Assembly: GCA_022315425.1 (NCBI GenBank)
Contig: JAIUPT010000038.1
Location: forward strand, 1,240,001 to 1,304,000
DNA: 64,000 bases
Source of the DNA: Pseudevernia furfuracea
Taxonomy: Eukaryota > Ascomycota > Lecanoromycetes > Lecanorales > Parmeliaceae
Reading direction: 5' to 3'
Under the pieces are notes generated by a model. The model saw nothing but the letters and a program-made list of their open reading frames with translations. It was not told the origin of the DNA and made no database searches. Below are positions 1 to 11,243 of the stretch, in pieces (the stretch's first letter is position 1; every line of letters begins with the position of its first letter). A program made the position numbers and the translations under genes.

Positions 1-1
1 T

Positions 2-226
2 CTGCAGTATCTCAATCTGTGTTTGGAAAAAGCTTCGCGCAGACAGGAATTGACTGCGATACCCTGTGCCCTTATAGTCTTTGACTTCTCAAGTGAGCCG
101 GATGCTTATAGAGAGATCTGCAATCGAAGTATTGCAGTTCCCTTCGGGCCCATGCGCTGGGAGCGTGAAAGCGTCCCCAATGAGCTGAGCGGGACGAAAG
201 GGTCTGCAACGAGAAGAGCGTGTTAA
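2..226 (+). other. Open frame entering from the left edge (possible C-terminal exon)
   Basis: A 74-codon frame is open from base 2 and ends at TAA 224-226. It contains a short hydrophobic stretch (ALIVFDF) and no domain I recognise. It could be the last exon of a gene that starts left of the window, or chance. The nearest sure gene, the LYR protein, ends at 380 on the other strand, so the two would be convergent. Confidence 0.2.
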
Positions 227-379
227 AGCGGCGCCCTGGAGATACCCATCTCTGTCAAGCATGAAGGCGCTCTTTATAAAGGAAAGTGGTGAGAGACGAG
301 ATGAATTGGATTCGTCGTGGGCAAACATGGGTACAGACTGCTTCGGGAACGATGGTACTTCCAACGGAGAGTGTATCTC

Positions 380-927
380 TTAAGCTTGACCGTAACGCTG
401 GCGTAGCGCTCTACGCAGATTCGGAGTCAGCGTTGCTTATTCGAGGCAGGAATGGATTTGCAACATAGATTTTGGGAGTAGAAAGAATCATATAGTCCGG
501 AAACATGTCTTGAGACTCAATCCAAATACTAAATAGGAAGGACCAGCTCCGAAATGTGCGTACCTATAACGCTTCAAATAATAACTTTACAATTCAGCTT
601 ATCAGTAACCTGGTTTGGAGATGATGAGCACACGCTTACAGTGCCTCAACCTCCTTTTTCACATATTCGGCCCTTTCAATCCCCTTCCTTATTTCCTTTT
701 CATCTCGAAGACTGGCTTGACTGGCAAATGCTTTGTGCAGGCGACTCTGGAAATATTGATAACCTTGAGGGTAGTCCTTTCCCAAGTTCAGGAGCTCTGT
801 CAATCTCCGCGGCTTAGTTTAGGAGTAGTCTTTAGTGGTCTGAGGCATGGGAATAGAGAATTCAAAGCATTTGGAAATTACCTTTGTAGATGTTGATTAC
901 TTGTTGTCGCAGAGCCGGGTTAGTCAT
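380..927 (-). CDS. LYR-motif protein, ETF-regulatory-factor (LYRM5) type
   Basis: Four exons: 882-927, 640-796, 564-584 and 380-410 (complement), 84 aa. The protein starts MTNPALRQQV and carries NIYKELLNLGKDYP, then FQSRLHKAF, a charged helix ending RAEYVKKEVEAL, and the end YYLKRYRALRQRY. This is the layout of small Complex1_LYR proteins of the LYRM5/ETFRF1 group. These bind mitochondrial acyl carrier protein and act on electron-transfer flavoprotein or on complex assembly in the matrix. Function is inferred from family; the splice pattern is read directly. Exon 3 is only 21 nt. The last intron (411-563, 153 nt) belongs to the repeated intron family described in the findings. Length fits the family (about 80-90 aa). 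Confidence 0.85.
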
Positions 928-1181
928 GTCAGAAATTAGCTGATCTCTTCGTCTCTGACAGCTGATCAGCCTTTGTGATACATAGAATATAATTGAAGCA
1001 GCAGCACTGACGTTCGAGGACGAGGGGTTTCCCTGACTGTCACCACATTTTTGAAGCCTTGGCGCTTTCAGCCCTACGAGTACTCTAGAGTATCGAGCTC
1101 TTATCGATAAGTACGGGCTCGCGACGCTTGCAACGTCGAACGACTAATGCTCTTTAAATCATTGCCCCTGCCTAACGTATG

Positions 1182-3181
1182 ATGGCCCCTTATTACAACA
1201 GAGGCGGGCTGGTGAGTCTACTTTCCAGATCGAACCCTCCTTCATCTTAATTTTGAGTTGCCGACATGTCTTGGGGCTCAAACCCCGGCGAGCCCGGCTC
1301 ACAAAAAGTGTCCACGAAGACGTGGATAGTCACTTGACATTCATCCAAATCTTGGAAACCCACTAGCCTCCAATTAAAAAATCCGCCGTACTTATATTAG
1401 CCCACAAAAGTTCCTCACGCTCTATTGCTCTTTATCCATGGCTTTTCCAACCATTTAAACAGTTACTACCCTCTTTTCTCCTCTCTCGCTTGTCGCCGCA
1501 TTCAGTAGGTCTTCTCCAAGAATCTTGTTCTGTAGAGCGCTCCTGTGAGATAGTCTACTATTGGCAGTATTCGATTGTTCGACTATCGACGAATTAATGA
1601 GTTTGCTGAAGTCCCAGATTGCCTCACATTCAGGAGGCTTGGCTGTCTGCTAGGCCCATTAAGCAAGGAAAACATGTTTTGGTTCGCCAAGCTGATCCAA
1701 AAAATCTCATGAATACGAATACTCATCTAAGAAAGGCAATGATACATGCGGTATGACTGCAGGACCCAACGCTCTGTGCAGACACCTTCATCAAAGGGTC
1801 TCACTGGGCCTACAACGAGGGTACTCAACGACATAAGTCTCGTTGTCGCATCCTCCTTGCAACAGCTGTATCGATATTCGTCTCATTTTTTCATGGGCCA
1901 CTCAATGGGGTGAATAAGAGTGATTCAATCCAAATAAGGGGTTATGTTGCAGAGCCCTCGTACCTGGCCCTCCACAGCTCTGCACAGCCTGATCGAGTGA
2001 TTTTAATAGCAGGTAGGTTAGCGGCGAACGTCCTACCAAAGAGACAGATGTATTCGTTCTTGGCGTTCATATTTTCTTTCTTGGACCGAATTTTGAGTCT
2101 TGAGAAAGGTCTTCGGAGTCGCTACCCTGTAGACATGTTGCAAGACTCAATGTATCCCCTCAAACAGGCAATAATGCCTATGAAATTATGATCCAGGGTG
2201 CAGAAGCTGCAGGCAAAGTGGCATTGTAAGGAGCCGGGAGTATGCAAGGAGGTAAGCATGTTTCTCTCTTCTTGTCTTTGGGACTCAAGGACCCAGCACA
2301 ACGCGAAATCGCCTTTGCTATGGGGTTTGATGGGAGAAAGCCATCAGAACTTCTGTTGACATCAGGATTCACAAATAGCACTGTCACGGCTTGTGCGTTC
2401 CGATCGACCTATAGCCTTGAAGGCTCAGTTCGAGCTACTTTGCGATCTGAAGGACAAACCCATTTAAATACCAGACTTGCTGAGTCAAAGCTTCGACTTG
2501 GCTTCTTTGTCCAGAACAGTAGGCAGTTATCACTTAGATCCCGAGGGTCGGCTCCTCGCGAATCCGATGTCAGACTAGCAGGCCCTCCACATTTTGCGTT
2601 TCGTTCAACCTTTCAAAATATGCATTATGCATTGATTTTCTATTTCAAAGATGTTCTACTGATTTGAGAAACTACCAGTGGGAGGAAGACGAGCTGCATT
2701 ACGATACAGGGGTGTTAGAGGGCTCGTCGGGATGCTGGACTGGGGAGGTGAGTCGCTGCGACAGGGTTATCTTAGAAGACGATAAGAAATTATGGATGGG
2801 AGTGGAAATCGGTTCACTAATTTCGAGATTAGTATAAGCAGTGGTATGGACGGTTGAAAGCGGAAGATCAGGAGTTCAAGGAGTAAGCAATCTTTCGATG
2901 TCATTTTCCTTGCTTCAACAAGAAACCAGAGTTGCGAAGGCCTCTATCTAGAGTGTTACACTCTAAATTGCACGTTGGGATACAGAATGTGCCCCCTTTT
3001 TGACATGCTGACTCCGAAACCTTCCAGGTATCCGGAATGGTTCCACAAACTACACGCTGGGCCGGGGGAGGACAAGATCACAGTTGCGAAGGATGTTGCG
3101 ACTGGATCTTCGCGAGAGCAGACATCCAACGGACACAAGCCGTGTCAGCGCCACAAGGTAAATTGTGAAGCTCTCCGATGA
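1182..3181 (+). CDS. Unresolved intron-rich coding region(s), plus strand
   Basis: I see coding pieces here but cannot join them into one gene. (1) 1182-1211, ATG plus MAPYYNRGGL, ending at a GTGAGT donor that opens a family intron. (2) 2198-2251 plus 2366-2467, giving KLQAKWHCKEPGVCKED then LSRLVRSDRPIALKAQFELL and a TAA. (3) 2669-2747, about 2843-2882 and 3028-3181, giving LEGSSGCWTGEWYGRLKAED then EYPEWFHKLHAGPGEDK. The join 2882/3028 crosses a 145-nt intron (2883-3027) with the family branch site and keeps frame. A mitochondrial-presequence-like start (MTAGPNALCRHL..RGYSTT) lies at 1753. There may be two genes. I recognise no domain; boundaries are tentative. Confidence 0.4.
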
Positions 3182-3535
3182 GCAAGTTTTCGGCTTCTTA
3201 GATTGTCCGGACGCTCTTTACGATGCATAACTAGCTTACTGAAATAAGAAGCACCGACTAGATATTCTTACGGCACAGCAGCCCTCGTGGAAGAGACTTT
3301 CAACACTCATAATGCGGTAAAAGCCTGCCAATCCTGAGAAATGTAGCTTTACAGAACAAAAGATCTCTTCCAGGAGGCCGCCTGAATCCAGACCTTAGAT
3401 AAACCTTTTATCATGAGGTAAAGATCCCAGTCGTCCTATATCGGCACCAAGGTGACCGAGCTTCGACACTGAGCCGGTGGGCAGAGGCTTGTGTGAACCG
3501 TAATCGACCCCCGTGGGCTCAAGATTACCCAGTGG

Positions 3536-5373
3536 CTATCGATATTTCATCTTCTTCCAGACGCCGAGAAAACCTCCACCAGCCACGAGATAACCGACTT
3601 TCGGTCTACAGACAACCTCCATTCCGCTGGCTTGATCGTGAATTAGCTGATTGTCTCCTTTTGCGGGGTCGGCCACTGCGCCGTCATCCAAATCCTTGTC
3701 CGCGTTCTCCGAAACATCGTGTTCCCATATGTGGGCTTTTGCCTTCCTCGTCAGTGCCCTTGGTATCATAGTACGTACATCCCTAGCACATTTCGGAGTT
3801 AGCATTCTCATTTGTAGACAAAAAAAAAAGAGTAACAAGGCATGTCTGGGGGACAAAGGGGGTGCTAGAATGGGCCATTTGCTCCTGCAACATGTCTCGC
3901 GACTCATAAAGCAGCCTTGAACAGAAAGAGATAACCGGGAAAAATGCCTCACCAGACTTTGCCTCCCGAGACGTTTAGTCCAAGCTCGAGAACACTGCTC
4001 AGGACCAAAGGGAGACCGAGTTGCTTGACCTTTCTAACAATAGAAATGATCTGGGTGATACTGGGATTGAAGGCAAGAAGATTACCGTTGGTACAGAGTA
4101 CCGAGGCCGCTTTTTCGACATGAAGGGCTGAAGAAGGCATGTCCAGCACGATGTGTGACAAAAATGCTTCTTCATCAGGGCCCAATCGACGTTTGAAGAC
4201 CTGCTCATCAATCCACTGAGAGACGTCACCGACTTGGAAGACGATATCATGGGCGTAAAGTCCCTGGCGAAACCCTTTTACAATCTGCTCTGCATGTTTT
4301 GAATGTTTTCTAGATACGTCTAGAGTATGGATGACCGCTTGACGGTCATCACTTCTGTGTTCATAAGAGAATTTTGATTGCGAATCCCCATCGTCTTCCT
4401 GCCCGGAAGGCCTTGGAGTATCGCTTGTTGAACGGGATGCTGACTGACAATTGTCTACCGCTTTACTACTTGGGCTGTCGGCATTAGGTCGTAGAGTATT
4501 CGCAGCATGGATAGCCCTGGCAAGATATACTTCGAAATCTCTGGGTCAGCATTCCTACCTTGCATAGAGATTTGGGGCGTGGGACATGTCACAGGGGTAC
4601 GGATACTCTCAAGACATGTCCTACGACTCAAAATGGGGTATGCATTGATGGAATAACACTCCTAAAAGCAGACTCACAAGTCAACGCTCCATGCCCTGTA
4701 CCTGCTTCGAGAATCTCTAGCGACGGAGGGCCTTGACTTGAATGTGAAGGACTGGCGTGGATATCGAGCAACGAGACTATGAGATTGGCGTCCGCGGGGT
4801 AGATCTACTGGTAAAAGAAATAAGCCGGTTATACATCGCGGAGAATGAAGAAGGCTCACGGGAGTCACAATACGAGGAGTCATTGTGACATATTCAGCCA
4901 ACGAGGGAAGGTAGACTCTAAGTTCCGCCCCTCTACTACTTTTCACTAAGTCTCTTGTGTTTCTGCCAATAATCTCGCTATGGAGAATGTCGCCACTGAG
5001 TCATGTCGGAGTCAGCATATCTTTTTTGGCATGAAATTATATTTCTGAGACCAGATCTGGGACTATTCCATTTCTGGGACCAGCCTTGACGCTCAACATG
5101 CAGTACGATTCAGGAAGAAATGGCTCCAAAAGGATAACGTACTGCTGAAGGTTCGTCTTTCCATCTTGACGAAGCTCTGTAGTCATGAACGGATCTCTCC
5201 CTTTCAATTGCAAAATAACGCGATCACCGACTATCCTTATATGCATGAGTAAAGGGTTTGGAAGGAGTAATATGGCTTCACCTGCCCTTTATGCTATTGT
5301 CGCCGCCTGAGAGAGATCTTCGACAAAAGAAAGACAGCCTAAACTGGACCGGGCGAGTAGGAAGTTTTAGCAT
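3536..5373 (-). CDS. tRNA (adenine-N1)-methyltransferase, TRM61/GCD14 type, probably mitochondrial
   Basis: Six exons (complement): 5282-5373, 5143-5235, 4860-4995, 4678-4804, 3953-4529, 3536-3782; 423 aa. The N-terminus (MLKLPTRPVQFRLSFFCRRS) is Arg/Ser-rich without acids, as in mitochondrial targeting peptides. It then has LVKSSRGAELRVYLPSLAEY, TPRIVTPIYPADANLIVSLL, the SAM-binding motif EAGTGHGALTLYLARA (about 137-152), a Ser/Asp-rich insert (about 155-210), VLDMPS, the NLLAFNPSITQI motif (about 299-310) and GYLVAGGGFLGVWKK near the end. It would methylate adenosine in tRNA using SAM. The GTGHG form of the motif and the presequence suggest the mitochondrial paralogue rather than nuclear Trm61; this is inference. 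Introns 4996-5142, 4530-4677 and 3783-3952 belong to the repeated intron family. It shares a 361-bp promoter region with CSN1. Confidence 0.88.
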
Positions 5374-5734
5374 GATAGAAGAAGCTGTTCCCGATCTTCT
5401 TCAGGGCATATAGCAACTTAGCAAAAGGTGGTGGTCTGCTAAGACGAGGCGAACGCGAGTAAAATCGAGAATGTAAATCGACATTTAGAGTTGGAGTAGC
5501 CGGTCGCGCTGAGGGTACACTAAACCCTAAGTGGTGTACTCGTATATGCGCTTCAAAAGTGTGGTCTACGAGTGCAGCATGTACCTAACTGCAAAAGTTG
5601 TAAAGTATCATAAGTATCAACACTCTAAATTTGGGACCATCACTTCCTATCTAATCTCATTCAGCCTTCAATTCGTTTTCTGGCTGCGTCTCAAAAACAT
5701 ACGTCCCGGCTCGGACACTTCAGTTGAGACGGTC
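5374..5734. promoter_or_regulatory. Shared promoter region, methyltransferase / CSN1
   Basis: 361 bp between two divergent start codons. No coding signal seen; no TATA box or known operator that I can name with confidence. Confidence 0.5.
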
Positions 5735-7358
5735 ATGGCTGTCCAAGCTGAGCCCCAGTACTTTACCAAAGCTCGCCGAGCTGGACGACTTGTTGTAGAC
5801 GGTCAGTGACTGTGACTTGCGCTTTCGCTCACCAGATCTTCTGGCTGACCTTCTCACAGAGCCACCGAAGCTAGATCTCGATGCTTACATTGCGAATTAC
5901 AGAGGTAGAGGGCTTTATGTTTCTTCTACAATTCGTAAAACCGGTTGCTGACTGCTTCAACAGGCCGAACCCGCTTCGAACGATTACTCCTCATTGGAAT
6001 CTCTTCGTCGTATCTCTACTTGGAAGCACTGAAAGCAGCCATTGTCGAAGCCAAGCAAGGAACGGATGTTCAGCGCTACGAGAATGCTGTGTCATATCTT
6101 CGCGAGATTGCCCCTAATGATTCCGATGCAACGCCGGACTTGGACTGGACTGACAGGATGAAGAAGCAAGTGAAAGGCGCGACTGACAAAATGGAGTTGG
6201 AGTTGAAGGGCTACAAAAATAACCTGATCAAGGAGAGCATCAGGGTATGCCATGTCCCTGCACAAGCACAAGCTCATTAGCTAACAAATCTTTTCAAAGA
6301 TGGGGTACGATGACCTCGGCCACCACTATCACCGCATTGGTGAACTTCCAAAGTCCAACAAAGCCTATTCCCAAATGCGTGACTTCTGTACCACAAATTC
6401 TCACATCGTGATTATGAACATGCACCTCATCAACGTCTGCATTGACCAGCACAGCTGGTTCGCCGCTCAAAATCACATCCAACGTATACGCGGCCAATCA
6501 GGCAGTCAAAAGTATCCTGAAGCCGAGAAGAACTCCGCCAAGTTGTCCGCTGCCTCGGGCCTTACATATATGGCCCAAGCGAAATTCAAGGAAGCCGCCG
6601 AGGAGTTCTTGAGCACGAATCCTAGAATGTCACAGGCCAAACTCGACGATCCAGCGGACGAAGAGTCCTACAATGAAGTTTTGACCCCTAATGATATCGC
6701 GGTCTATGGTGGCCTCTGCGCGCTAGCCTCCATGACCCGCGAGGAGCTTCAAAAGCAAGTGCTCGACAATTCTAGCTTTCGCAATTACCTCGAACTCGAA
6801 CCTCACATTCGTCGCGCCATATCCTACTTCGTCTCCTCAAAATACTCAGCATGTCTGTCCATTCTAGACTCATACAAAGCAGACTACCTCCTCGACATCT
6901 ACCTTCAATGCCACATTCCCCAGCTCTACTACGAAATCCGCAGTAAAGCTATACAGCAATATTTTATCCCTTTCTCTTGTGTTACATTTTCAGCCCTTGC
7001 AACAGCATTCAACACAGACGAGCCAACCATCGAATTTGAACTTACCCAGATGATCAAGCGCGGCAATCTTGACGCTCGCATTGATCTCGTTGATCGCGTG
7101 CTGCTGGCGAGGAAAGTGGACAACAAGAGCGAAGTGCATGCAGAGGCGTTGGCTACTGCAGAAGAATATGAGCGCACGGCCCATTTACGCTTACTGAGGA
7201 TGGGCATACTAAATGCAGGCCTTGAGGTTAAAGCACCAAAGGGGCTAGGTAACGTGGGCAGTGGTACCAGTCAAGATGGGGGAAGATGGAATGGTAGCGT
7301 AGGAGATTTGATGAGTGGTGAAGGACAGAACTTGAGGAGTGGGGCGGCCTTCAAGTAA
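5735..7358 (+). CDS. CSN1: COP9 signalosome subunit 1
   Basis: Exons 5735-5801, 5860-5904, 5964-6244 and 6300-7358; 483 aa. The joins give EPPKLDLDAYIANYRGRTRF, a hallmark of CSN1/GPS1. This is followed by the helical RPN7 region (YDDLGHHYHRIGELPKSNKA, about 135-290) and the C-terminal PCI domain (IQQYFIPFSCVTFSALATAF.. TQMIKRGNLDARID, about 345-430), ending in a Gly/Ser-rich tail. CSN1 is a scaffold subunit of the signalosome, which removes NEDD8 from cullin-RING ligases and controls development and light response in fungi. Length agrees with fungal homologues. The ATG chosen is the first in frame after the divergent promoter; the ORF upstream of it is open but has no family similarity. Confidence 0.95.
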
Positions 7359-7737
7359 GGAGGGTTCCACTAATGACAGAGATGCATACATGACACATAG
7401 CGACGGCGTTGAGCATGAAGCTCACGAAAAGATAACCGGATGCGAAGTCAGTACGAACAGATAACCGACTGCATAGAGGCATTTGCCGTCATGTGGTAGG
7501 AATTACACAAGAGATATTTCAGAATTAAGGTCCATTGAAGTGGCAGAGGATCTCATACCCCTCCGTTGCGCTCATACGCCCGCACTGCAATGGTTCAAGC
7601 AAGCAATGCTCTGTAATGCCGTGTATTCGTTCGCTCGAGCGCTATCTAAAGTATCGTGGCTAGGCTATTGAGATCTACAACACTTTCATACAAGCACGCA
7701 CGAGAGAGGACCTCTTAACGCTCCGCATGTTCTTTAC
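7359..7737. other. Convergent intergenic region
   Basis: 379 bp between the stop codons of CSN1 and G6PD. It should hold both 3' UTRs. I see no further gene. Confidence 0.5.
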
Positions 7738-9551
7738 TCAGAGCTTGTTGGCTTCATTCTGAGCTCCACCCCACTGGTAGCCGGCGGGATCGGAAAATTT
7801 GTATCCGTAAGAAGAAGTGAAATCGTCCAAAACGGCTGGACCGCGTGAGCCTGGGATTATGTTAGCCTTATGAATCCGAAGGGCTGCAGCTTCACGTACC
7901 ATAGGGATACTCCATAGGAGTGATCTCTGTGTTCCCGTCTAGATAGTGCAACAAAGGCGTAAAAATCCTCCAGCTAGCATCTAGCTCGTCGTCACGGACA
8001 AAGTTGGAGTGATCGCCTTTGAGCGCATCAAGAATCAAAGACTCGTAGGCTTCGGGGATCTTGAGGTCGGAGAAGCGGCGGCGGTAGGTTAGGTCAAGTT
8101 CCGTTGCAACGGTTTGCATGCTCAGACCAGGCAACTTGGAGTTCATCTTGATGTACACTGATTCATTGGGCTGCACTCGAATGACCAGCTCGTTACGTGG
8201 AATGTCTTTGAAGATACCCGAAGTAACGTCTTTGAACTGGATGCGGATTTCTGTCTTTTGCTCGTTAAGAGCTGCGTTTGATCAGCTTCAGAAGGAGAAC
8301 GGCATATATGTCTTGCCACTCACCCTTGCCGGCCTTGAGTATGAAGGGAACACCATCCCATCTCTCATTCTTAATGTATGCAACCATGGCACAGAACGTA
8401 GGGCATCGGGATTCTTTTGGCACTGTGTCGTCTTCCTTGTAGGCAGGCTTATTGCCGTCTAAAGACTTGCCGTATTGGCCAATTATGACGTTCTTTGGCT
8501 CTATGTTGGGGATGCCGCGGAGGACTCGGACTTTCTCGTCGCGGATGTCTTCTGATGAGAATGATATTGGCCTCTCCATAGCAAGTAAAGTCAGCACCTG
8601 CAGCAAGTGGTTCTGCATAACATCCCGAACAATGCCAAATTCGTCAAAGTAGCCTCCTCTCCCTTCAGTACCGAATGGCTCTTTGAAAGATATCTGGACG
8701 TTGTCAATGTGATTGCGGTTCCAAGTGGCACCAAAGAATTCGTTTCCGAATCGGAGAATCAGGATGTTCTTCACCATCTCTTTTCCCAGGTAATGGTCGA
8801 TGCGGAATATCTCTTCCTCTTTCCAGTCTGGCTCAAGAGCCTTCTGAAGCTCTCGTGAGCTACCCAGATCCTTACCGAAAGGCTTCTCAACGACGATTCG
8901 TGATATCCCCTTTCTGGGATAGCAGTTCCGCTTAAGATGCTGTGAAACTGTGATGAAGACGCTAGGTGGGAGCGCCATGTAGAACACGCGGTTTTGCTCC
9001 TCTCGACCCTTCTCAATCCCCTCCAGGTGTTCGTTTAGAACCTTGAATGATTCATCCTGGTCGTACTGGCCGGAAACATATGTACATATCTTACAGAACT
9101 CTTCGAGTTGCTTCTCCATCTCTTTGGTCGGTACTTGAATATGCGATTTGACCCGCTTGAGATATTCTTCATGGTCCATCTTTGTCCGTGCATAGCCAAC
9201 GATTTTGATGTCTTTTGGCAGGAATCGATTGCGGTACTAGAGTAAGTAAGCAAAAGTCTTAACAATTTAGGAGCTAGAACTTACCAAGCCGAATAGAGCT
9301 GGGAACTGTGTTTATCAAATCAACATTTGCTGTGATTCCAAGGGGGAATGGAGTGCGCACAGTCTTCTTCTTTGCAAGATCGCCTGATGCTCCTAGAACT
9401 ACTATGATGGTGTTGTCCTTAAGCTCGACGGTACTGCAATCAAAAAGAAAGATCAGTCAATATTCTAAGAAAGGTGACGTCTTTTCATAGATAGAGAGAA
9501 TATTTACCCGGCATCTTCAGGCTCGTCTGGATGAATCATTGTATCAGCCAT
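7738..9551 (-). CDS. ZWF1: Glucose-6-phosphate 1-dehydrogenase
   Basis: Six exons (complement): 9508-9551, 9361-9433, 9285-9305, 8324-9236, 7900-8271, 7738-7850; 511 aa, the normal fungal length. It catalyses the NADP-dependent first step of the oxidative pentose phosphate pathway in the cytosol and supplies NADPH. Visible motifs: the coenzyme loop GASGDLAKKKT (about 29-39), the substrate/active-site motif RIDHYLGKE (about 191-199), and C-terminal YGSRGP and GYQWGG. The 21-nt exon 9285-9305 encodes exactly FPALFGL between two phase-0 introns, matching the conserved KKKTFPALFGLYRNR. A cluster of introns near the 5' end is usual for fungal G6PD genes. Confidence 0.97.
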
Positions 9552-10443
9552 ATTGACAATCGGCACAATGGGGTTGGGGAGTTAAAAAGAAAGAGGGTTG
9601 TTATAATGAGTAAATGTCACGGACGGGATTGACGGAGGTGTCGAGCTCGGTGATATGAGTGAGGCAAGATTAAGCTTCCTCAATTTTTAGTCATCCGTGA
9701 CTAAGTAGCTATTATCCCGCTTGCGCCGATACTGTATACTCTACTCTCTATCACCTGAGGAGTGCTTTGCTTTCTACCATCTAACTTATTAGCCGCATAA
9801 TATCACCTCCACCCTTTACAGAGGCTTATACAGCAGTCTTTCGACAGTAGTTGGGGGGACTGCTGTTAGCCATGAGACGGAACGCCGCGGATGTAGTGCA
9901 GAAACCCAGAAAAACAAAGTTAGGCCAGCCTTCCTTCATTTTCTCTACAGGATTTCGAACTCCTTGGAGACTCTACAGAGGGTAGGACAGGCATGTCTAG
10001 TGATGTTCGGTGATGTGGAAAGTACTTTTCCTACCAGGCCTCATACATTGGGGTTTCACACTGAGCTGGGGGCTCACTGAGCTGGCCAGGTTTGGACATG
10101 AAGAGGTCTTGCTGGGAATATGTAATTTTATCTTTACTTTAGGGTAGTGTCCCTCTTGAATAGCCTTGAGTAATTGGTCTAATTTACCTCACTTGCAAAA
10201 ATTAGTGAGAAAAGTCCCATTGAGCTCTAAGGTCCTTGAAAGGCAAATACCGGACCTAACATAGTAGTCTGTCTGGTCTAACCACTTCCGAAGTAGTGGA
10301 TATCGCTTAATCTCACAGTTTCAAGGCCCACACCTGAACAACAACTCCGCCAGTTCAAGACCAATTAAAACACCATCATCAACACTCGACCCTCGCATTC
10401 CTTGTGCTGCAACCATAGAAGACTTTGAGAATAGGTGGCCAGT
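9552..10443. promoter_or_regulatory. Intergenic, G6PD and eL33 upstream regions
   Basis: About 890 bp between divergent starts. It contains short open frames (for example an ATG at 9872) but none shows a domain or supported splicing. It should hold both promoters. Confidence 0.45.
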
Positions 10444-11243
10444 ATGGGTTCCGAAGCGGGACATCGGTGTAAGTAAACCATGTCTCACCCAACTGCAGCC
10501 CTTGCCAGCCGAGAGTAGAGTCTGACTACTCTTGCTGCTGTCCTTCGATTTCACACTCAGTGCTGACATTTGCATCTAGTATACGTCAAGTGAGTTGCCA
10601 ACCAACACGTCCCCCGCGACGTCCCCTTACCGCGACGTTTTCTCCGCATGATAGAGTTGGAAGATGCGATTGCCACAAAGACAGGTCCTGAGGTGGAGAG
10701 GCTGACTTGGGTACGATGATGACAGGGGCCGGCATTTGAGTTATCAACGGGGGAAAGTGAGTGGCGGGTGACAAGGAAACGTTGAACAAGACTGTGCTGA
10801 TAGCTTTCAGCGAAATACAAACCCTGGGACTAGGTGAAAATTACGGCAGAGCACCTCTTGTGGGGCTCATTGCTGATGTGCTGATAGCTTGGTTAAAATC
10901 GAGGGCGTCGAGGACTCAAAAGCTGCTACGTGCGCTTCCACTTCTCCTCGCATCCAGGTCATGTTTGGCTGACCATCAATGCTTTTACAGCTTTTACCTG
11001 GGCAAAAAAGTGGCCTTCGTCTACCGCGCACATCGGGAAATTCGGGGCACAAAGATCAGAGTGATTTGGGGCAAAGTTACACGTCCACATGGTATGCACA
11101 ACCCTGGGTATCCCATAACTTTCATCTTCTGAACAAGGTCGCTAGGCAAATCTGGTGTCGTGAGAGCGAATTTCTCTCGCAATCTTCCTCCCAAATCATT
11201 CGGCGCCTCGGTCAGAGTGATGCTGTATCCGTCATCGATTTAG
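10444..11243 (+). CDS. RPL33: 60S ribosomal protein eL33 (L35Ae)
   Basis: Seven exons: 10444-10468, 10580-10589, 10726-10756, 10811-10833, 10888-10929, 10991-11091, 11146-11243; 109 aa, full family length. The joined protein runs MGSEAGHRLYVKGRHLSYQR, then NTNPGTSLVKIEGVEDSKAA, FYLGKKVAFVYRAHREIRGT, KIRVIWGKVTRPHGKSGVVR and ends FGASVRVMLYPSSI, as in eL33 throughout. It is a structural component of the large cytosolic ribosomal subunit. Exon 2 is only 10 nt (Leu-Tyr-Val-Lys junction) and exon 4 only 23 nt, which is why no long reading frame marks this gene. All donors are GTRNG-like and each intron has a CTGAC/CTGAT-like branch site. Confidence 0.95.

Noticed and set aside
1215..1245. GGTTCGATCTG (minus strand), like a tRNA B box
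   Set aside because: No matching A box or cloverleaf at the right distance; it lies inside a family intron.
2130..2165. ACATGTTGCAAGACTC block resembling the middle of the introner family in reverse orientation
   Set aside because: No matching branch site or splice ends could be placed on the minus strand, so it is not counted as a copy.
10321..10470. Open plus-strand frame with protein-like composition before eL33
   Set aside because: The same bases contain the true eL33 first exon in another frame; no family similarity and no further exon joins.
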